Shown: positions 50,101-57,800 of the stretch, piece by piece
Layout of the letters: each line of letters starts with the position of its first letter
How positions within the stretch are numbered: position 1 is the stretch's first letter
DNA from: Locusta migratoria
Lineage: Eukaryota; Arthropoda; Insecta; Orthoptera; Acrididae
NCBI GenBank assembly: GCA_026315105.1
Contig: CM048746.1
Location: 141,590,730 to 141,654,729 of the forward strand
DNA length: 64,000 nt
Reading direction: 5' to 3'
Program-made: the position numbers and the translations under genes
Notes under the pieces: model-generated
Told to the model about the DNA's origin: nothing
The model's input: only the letters and a program-made list of their open reading frames with translations
The model's database searches: none

Positions 50101-51789
50101 GAAACACCAATAGTGTGTAAAACATCCTAACCTGGCAGATACTGAGGATCATGAATGTTCTTAACATCTTGTGAATCTTTCGCAGGAAACAAATTTAATT
50201 TCTTCATAATCACATCACATCATCTCATCCTAAAATACTACTGCACAAAGATGGATCAAAACCACAAACACTGCCTTGAAATTCCAACTCTTCCAATTTT
50301 GCACTCCTACATGCAGCAATTTGCAAGTTCTCAGAATTTTTAGTAAAGAAACAATGTTTCCAATGTGAATTAACTAATTCTGGAAGACAGAATGTTAAAC
50401 AGAAAAATGTCACTACCCAAAGGTGAGAAATAGAAGACAGAACAGTTGAAACATTTATTATATGCAAAGGCAGTAATGTCAAAGATGACAACAGATACGG
50501 TTTTATAGTAATTAACAGAATGCAGAATTCCATCATTTTCTCTTGTGAAAATAATGGTCACTTCAGAATAAATCCTTCTGTTTTCACTCTCAAACAAGAA
50601 TAATTTTGTTAAATATTAATCAAGTCACATGGGTCAGCAGCTGGGAAAAAATTAACCAGAGAAGAAAAGACCAAGACTACAATTGTTACCATCTTGCCAT
50701 TCGTCTAGGTTGATAATATCAGTTTTCACTAGAATACTTCTTGATTTTGCAAACATTTGTGATAGAATGTCAACTTACAATTAACTGCCTTTTCATTATC
50801 TTTCTTTTCCCATCCTTGGGCAATATATACTCGTAATTGTGAGAGGTCTGAATGAAAATTCTCTTATTTAAATATATTAAGCAGGCTGGCTTTCACCTGT
50901 CTGAATTCAACAGTTTCAACATTTTATTCCAACAAAGCACATATATCATTTAAAAGTAATACTAGATGTGGCAGTGGTCAATGTTAAAACTATCTTTTCT
51001 TAGAGTCATTAGTTTCTCATGGAGATTTCTTTATATTTAAATATGACTGATATTTTTAAGGCTAGTAACTCTGCAGGTGATAATCAAATCTATCAAAATA
51101 AAAATGTTTTAATTACAAGTAATTGTTATCTTTCACTTTTCTCTCATCCATAGCAGCAGTGTCACACCTGAATTTAATTTTTGTGTTGTTTTTATTACAA
51201 AACTTATACTTCCTGCTTCAATTATAAAGAGAGTTCACTGTAATAGTAGCTCCGATGATTCACAAAAATTACCTTAATATCTCAAATGTAAGTCAGCTGT
51301 AGTAGTAGGAGAATATTTTTCTATTTGAAATAATAGAAGCACCCAGCTAATGGAATGTGACAGCTCTATATGGTAACAATGGCAAACATCACAAAGAAGG
51401 CTGACATTTCCTATCACAACGAAGACATAAAAACTGCATTATGTTTAGTAATAGATCTCGCATATCAGAAACCCATACAGAGTCAGAGCCAATTGCAAAC
51501 AATCAATGTTTCAATTTATTAGTGTTTTAAATTAAATCACAGGTTTTTAGTGTGCCCTTGACTACACAGTAAAAGTAATTTCCTCATAAAACAAACAGCT
51601 CACCACTACATAGCCTACTACACAAAACACCGATGCCACAGGTCAAAGCCGATGGGTGGAATCACATCCTACAAATGACCCCTATACTCTTCATGCCACC
51701 TGACTGTGTGACAGAGGGTACCATGTGTATCACTGTCACTATGTGATTGTTCTTTATTCTGAAGAAGGCCATGGCCAATAGCTTTAGTG

Positions 51790-51824
<35 letters not shown>

Positions 51825-54800
51825 CCTGTCATAGCTCATCGTTATGTCTGCAGTGAGTTGCAAACTGCCCTCATTATATCGAATTCCAACCTGGGGTTCC
51901 CATTACTAAATTTTGAAGAAAGATGTGTAAGAGGAAGCAATACATTAGTCGTCTCTTCAAGAAATCTAAGCCCTCAAAATGTAGAGAGCAGCACATACTA
52001 CTGTACACAACATCTCACTTACAGCACCTACCACTTCATTCTGCCAATCATCTCTGCAACACTTTCACACTGACTAAATGAACCCTCACAGAGTGTATTG
52101 TTGTTCTCCTTTCGATCTGCTGTACTTTCTATATCAATCCTATGTGGTACTGACCCACACTAATGAGCAAAATTCAAGTACTGGTTGAATACCGTAACTG
52201 TTTTGCAAGCTACTTCCTTTATTGATGGACTACACTTTCTGAGGATTCTTCAAACAAATCTGTCTGGCATGTGCCTGATATACAATTTTATCTAGTCATT
52301 GCAATTCTAATTGCTCCTTATGCAAAGTACCAGATATTTTATGGAAGTATCTGCTTCCAGTGATTATTCTACAATTTTGTAGTTTTACAGTAAAGGAGCT
52401 CCCATTCTACATATTCACAATATCTCACAGATTTTGAGGGGCAAATGCTATTCGAATAATGGCACTATGTTCCGTCGAATGTCTGCATAGAATCGATCTG
52501 GTATCCCATCATGTCTCATAGTCTTTCCTTCATGAAACTTTCACTCTGCAGCAGAGTGGTTGCTGGCAGATTAAAACTGTGTGGCAGAACCTGGGATTCC
52601 ATCCCAACACCTCGACTTTCGCACGCAAGCACTATACCATCTGATCTACCCCAGCATGCTTCACGGTCCGTCCTCACAACTTTACTTCCGCCAGTAACCC
52701 ACCTCCTACTTTCCAACCTTCACAGTGTGCAGTCTGCTGCAGAGTGGAAGTTTCATTCTGGAAACATCTCTTAGGCTGTGGCTAAGTCATGCCTCCACCT
52801 TATCTTTTCTTGCAGGAGTGCTAGTCCTGCAAGGTTTGCAGAACTTCGGTGGAGTTTGGAAAGCAGGAGCTGAGTGAAGTAGTTGGGACGGACCGTGAAG
52901 CATGCCAGGATAGCTTAGATGGTCAAGAGCTTGCCTGTGAAAGGCAAATGCCTAAGGTTCGAATCCTGGTTGCGGCACACAATTTTAATCTGCCAGGAAG
53001 TTTCAGTCTTTCCTTGTTTGAGTGATCCCAGTCGTAGTTAGTTTTCAATCCCTGTCTCACTAATTTCATCTACTGCTTTTCTGTAACTCGTGTAGCAATT
53101 TGGAGGAGAAACTGCAGTGAGAGCTTTCTCTGTGAAACATTTTTGGAAAAAGGTGGTTTAGTATTTCAGACTTTTGTGTGCCACTCTCAATTTAAATGCC
53201 ATATGTTCACAGAATGTCTGGACATATGGTATTGATCCATTTACTGAATTTATAGAAGACCAAAACTTCTTAGAAATTCCATAACAAACAGCCACATTAA
53301 ACATTACTTTTGAAGTGGCTGAATGCATAATCAATGCCCCTTCTAAACCCAATTTTGGCTTTATTTAATTTTTGCTTGTCTGAAGTTCTGGCTAGTTTTA
53401 AATTTGCAGTGAAATTCTCTCTGTATTCGTAGCATATTTCTAACTTTATTGTTGAATCACATTGGCTCTTTCTCATTTCTCACAATTTTAATCAGCACAC
53501 AAGGCTACTTGTAAAAAATAAATTGTTGCATGCTTTTAAAATTTGTCCATTGATACTCTACAATCTACATGATCAATACTGAAGATGAAACTTTGATGTT
53601 GAACTGTCAGGTACTTTAAAATCTCTCTCAGAAGAACTGAAGACTGGGATACAACCCGTCATCTTTGACCCATGACGTCATCAGCATGTCAGAAAAACCC
53701 AGGATATCTTAATACTTCTGTATTGTAGATAATAAATAATCTGTAGTTATCCTCGTAAATTACAGATAACATAATGTACCATCGATCACAAGTCTCAGTC
53801 CAAAAATTCGTGCCTTTGGCGCTCACATGAGAAACAAAACCTCTCTGTTAACCTCTACCTTACCATCAGAGTGATGCTACAGATCACTTCTTAAACACAA
53901 AATATTAATTTATACTCTATGTTCTGCTTGAAAACAAGCTATTGTCTTTAACTCAGCCACCACATAACTACTCACGCCTTCAGCAAACACGCATGCACTT
54001 CAAAACTACCGCACTGCAATGACATCACAGGTTAAAGCTGACGGGCAGTATCCCCCCCCTCTTCAGGTGAGCCTCTCTCTCTTGTTGTGCCCACTATACA
54101 GGAAGACCTCACTACCTTTCCTCAAATAATGGAAATTCAAGGAAGAATAGGTTGCTTACTGACCACAAGAAATGTCAGATGAGCCCCAGAAAGGCACAAA
54201 ACACTTTTTCAGTCTCTCCATCTCTAACCAGTTTTCTATCATCTGTTGATCAACATTTATATTTGTAACCCTCACAAATACTAAATTGGCATTTCCTTGA
54301 TGCCTCACCTGTGACACTGCCATTCTCCTCAACTCAGACTGTCTACTCTGAACCAAATTCCGAATGCCTGGTTTTTTCTTTAAGAACTAAGTCTAATTTT
54401 GAAGATGTGTATTTTGTTAGTTGTATTAGTATTAAAATACTACTTGTGCTGATCTGATTTAGTAGGCCTATAGTTGTTCAGGCATAATGTGCAACTATCG
54501 GCCTACGGAATATAAAATTAACTAGATTTGTTGCATTGGGCTTTAAGCATTTTTTGTGCAACACGTTTCCAGATATTCTATTCTCTTCTTGTCTGAATTG
54601 CTTGTTGTCCACATTTCACTCTGGAAGGAAGGAAGATTACTGTTTAACACCCTGTTGACAGCGTGGTCATTAGAGGCGGGGCTTATGCTCAGATTGTTTG
54701 GATAAGGATAGGGAAGGAAATCGGTCGAGCTCTTTGAAAGGAACCGTTACGGCATTTGCCTGTAGTTATTTAGGGAAATCACAGAACACCTAAATCTGGA

Positions 54801-57800
54801 TGGCCTGAGCTGGATTTGAACCACCATCCTTCCGAAAACAAGTCCAGATTGTTATCACTGTCCCACCTCGCTCGATACATTTCACTTTCATACAAGACTA
54901 CAACAAAAGTCTAGCACACAGCCTGAAGAGTCGAGGTGCGGCAATGTCAGCAGAAGTCTTAAGCCACGACGAGACAAAGTGGTTGTTTGTGTATACCAAG
55001 TGAGAGCTATGTTTCAACAAAAAAACATGATGAAATAATTTTCACCACACAGCAGTTTCAATTGCAAATTCTAATTGTTTCAAGCAATTAGTATTCCTTT
55101 TTTATTAAATCATGGGGCTCGGTAAGTGGACATGTTATAACAATCACATTTGTATTTTACAAAGTACTGGCACACTTAACAAAATAGAGCCCCATTACAA
55201 ACGGTCAATGTTTCAAATGATTAATCATGGGTCTCACTGAACATAAATGGATCAGGCTGTATTGTAAATAGTAATGACACATAACAAAATTTCTTTACTA
55301 TTAAACCAAGGCACATAAAACATTCAGTAACGTCGTCATGCAGTATCACTTGACTGAAGTCCAACCATGTACTCAAATCACCTGCTCTAGTGACAGTCAT
55401 AAACACAAACCAGACACACTCTTCAAATACACTGGTATTAATTCAGTGCATCATTGCTCATCTCTCATTGTTTACATCAAAAGTGACACCATCGACTACG
55501 CAAAGTCTAGTGTGATGCCAACCTGTAAGTTGTATGGAAGCGCCATTCCAACTGTAGTCCAAGACTACTCTCCAAACAAATACACTAAGAAAAGAATTTC
55601 TAACATTTAAATTAACATTAATGTCACCATATCCATATTCTTTGAAAACTCTAATCTATCCAAATATGACTACTTCCCTTCCACTTCTAGTGTGTCATTT
55701 GCCAATTGATTAGATTCCATTATCCTTGTTTCCCACTTGGTAGTGGTCATATTACATGTTTCTTTCAACACACCTATTCCAATCAACAGCTTTCAAAGTT
55801 CTTTACTGTATCTATCACAATTACAAAACATTGGGAAAGTTTCTACATGCTACTATAAATCCCCCTCCAAATTTTTCTACATTTCCTTTACTGCATTCTT
55901 GGCATAACTGAAGGCTGGGATACCGCCCATCAGATTTGACCCTTGATGCCATCAGCATATTGGATACCTTAATACTTCTGTATTGTAGATAATAAATAAT
56001 CTGTAGTTATCCTCGTAAATTAAAGATAAGAAGATGTACCATCGATCCCACATCTCAACCCAAAATTTCGCGCCCTCAGCACTCACATGCGAAGGGAGGG
56101 AAAGAAAAAAAAACCTCTTTGTTAACCTATACCTTACCATTCAGAGCGAAGCTACAGATCACATTTTGAACACAAAATATTAATCTATACTCTATGTTCT
56201 GCTTGCACACTTACTATTGTCTTTAACACAGCCACCAAACACACACCTTCTACAAACACGCACAAACCTCAAAATCACCACACTGCGATGATGTCACAGG
56301 TCAAACCGACAGGCGGTATCCCCATCTTCAGGTGAGTTGCTTTCTCAATGTAAACACTGAATAATTTGTTTAGTACCAGCTTTCCATCTTAGCTCTTGAC
56401 ATTCATAACCTATTTCTGAGGATTTCTAGTAGTATACACATGTGGCGTCTGTTGCGAGAGAACAGGCGTCACTTCTGATCCTGCAGTTGTTATTATTTAA
56501 TATTCATAGAATATATGACAACTGCGATTGGGCAAAACTGAAAATGTGTACCCAGCCGGGATTCGAACCCAGGTCTCCTGCTTTCTAGGCAGTTGCGCTG
56601 ACCCCTACACCACTGGGGACACAGTGACCACCGCACCTGCAAGGACTACCTAAGCACGCCTCCCGAAGCTGGGAATTTGTATCTGACGGGAGTCGTGCTT
56701 AGGTAGTCCTTGCAGGTGCGGTGATCACTGTGTCCCCAGTGGTGTAGGGGTCAGCGCAACTGCCTAGAAAGCAGGAGACCTGGGTTCAAATCCCGGCTGG
56801 GTACACATTTTCAGCTTTTCCCAATCGCAGTTGATGTCATATATTCTATGAATATTAGATTTCTAGTAGGCTTTATCTTTTTATATATGTAATCATCGGC
56901 AGGCTTCAGTATTTTGTCTATAATAGCTACTCATTTTACTTCTGGTAAGGCCACATTGGTTGATCAATTGATCAGCACGATTGTTGCTCCTACAACTAAT
57001 GCATAGGCTGGTACCCCTCATAAGGAATCACATATTTATCTGCCCTCTCCAGGAATACCCCTCCACTGCTGTTGAACCTATGATGTTGCTATCTGTACCG
57101 CACAGACATGCACAAGCCACACCACATAAACAAAATTCATAACTCCATATCACAAATCTGAACAAACAGAGGGGCAATGCAATAACAAAATAGAAGCATT
57201 CTAGCTGTGTACTAATTTCTTAACAGACGGATACTGAAATGTTTTCCACAAAGCCTCCAAAAGGCTACTTCACAAAGAGTCCTTTGGTAGTGAACAAAAT
57301 TCTGCAGGCTTTTGAAAAACGTTATTTCAGCCAGTATGTTACTATCTCTACAATGTCACTACATACAATAAACAGAAAACTAGAGAAAATTAATGGTTCG
57401 TTATCTGTGCTCCACAAGGCTGCTCAACATCATGAGACTTTTACCCACGAAAATGCACAAATGACAAAGGAAACAAGAGAGTCTTCACTGTTAGTGTATT
57501 CGACATTCACCAACTACTCAGAAATATCTAGCAGTACCCTGCTGAAGATTTGAATTTAATACATGATTATGAAAAGCGAGAACAAAGTTGCTGGGTCTGT
57601 AAGGTAAATGGTGGGGGATATCCAACAAATTACTTATCACTGTGCATTGTTCTGACTATAACCGTATATTAAATTCGAAGGAACAACATCACACCAGTTA
57701 TGGGTTTGTACAATCTAAATTTTGTGTTATAAAACTGAACAAAGTAATTTACTTGCTTTAAATGCTGGCCCATTTATTATTATATTGTAAATGGTTTAAT

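Larger units (their letters stand above)
56499..56856. mobile_element. Palindromic pair of tRNA-like (SINE) units
   Basis: Left arm 56499-56665 and right arm 56687-56856 are near-perfect inverted copies around about 21 nt. Each arm has a 73-nt tRNA-like unit: minus strand 56548-56620 and plus strand 56732-56804. Each unit has a D-arm region (GTGGTGTAGGGGTCAGCGCA), an anticodon stem CTGC/GCAG with loop CTAGAAA, and a T-arm GGGTTCRAATCCC. Beyond the tRNA part each arm continues with TTTTCAG...CAATCGCAGTTG and ends in TATATTCTATGAATATT. Confidence 0.8.

Noticed and set aside
56548..56804. Two functional tRNA-Ser(AGA) genes
   Set aside because: The long variable arm of tRNA-Ser is missing and both units sit in a palindrome with SINE-like flanks.
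57239..57553. 104-codon plus-strand frame in Nup98 intron 1
   Set aside because: No domain, no splice support and no codon bias that I could judge; probably chance.
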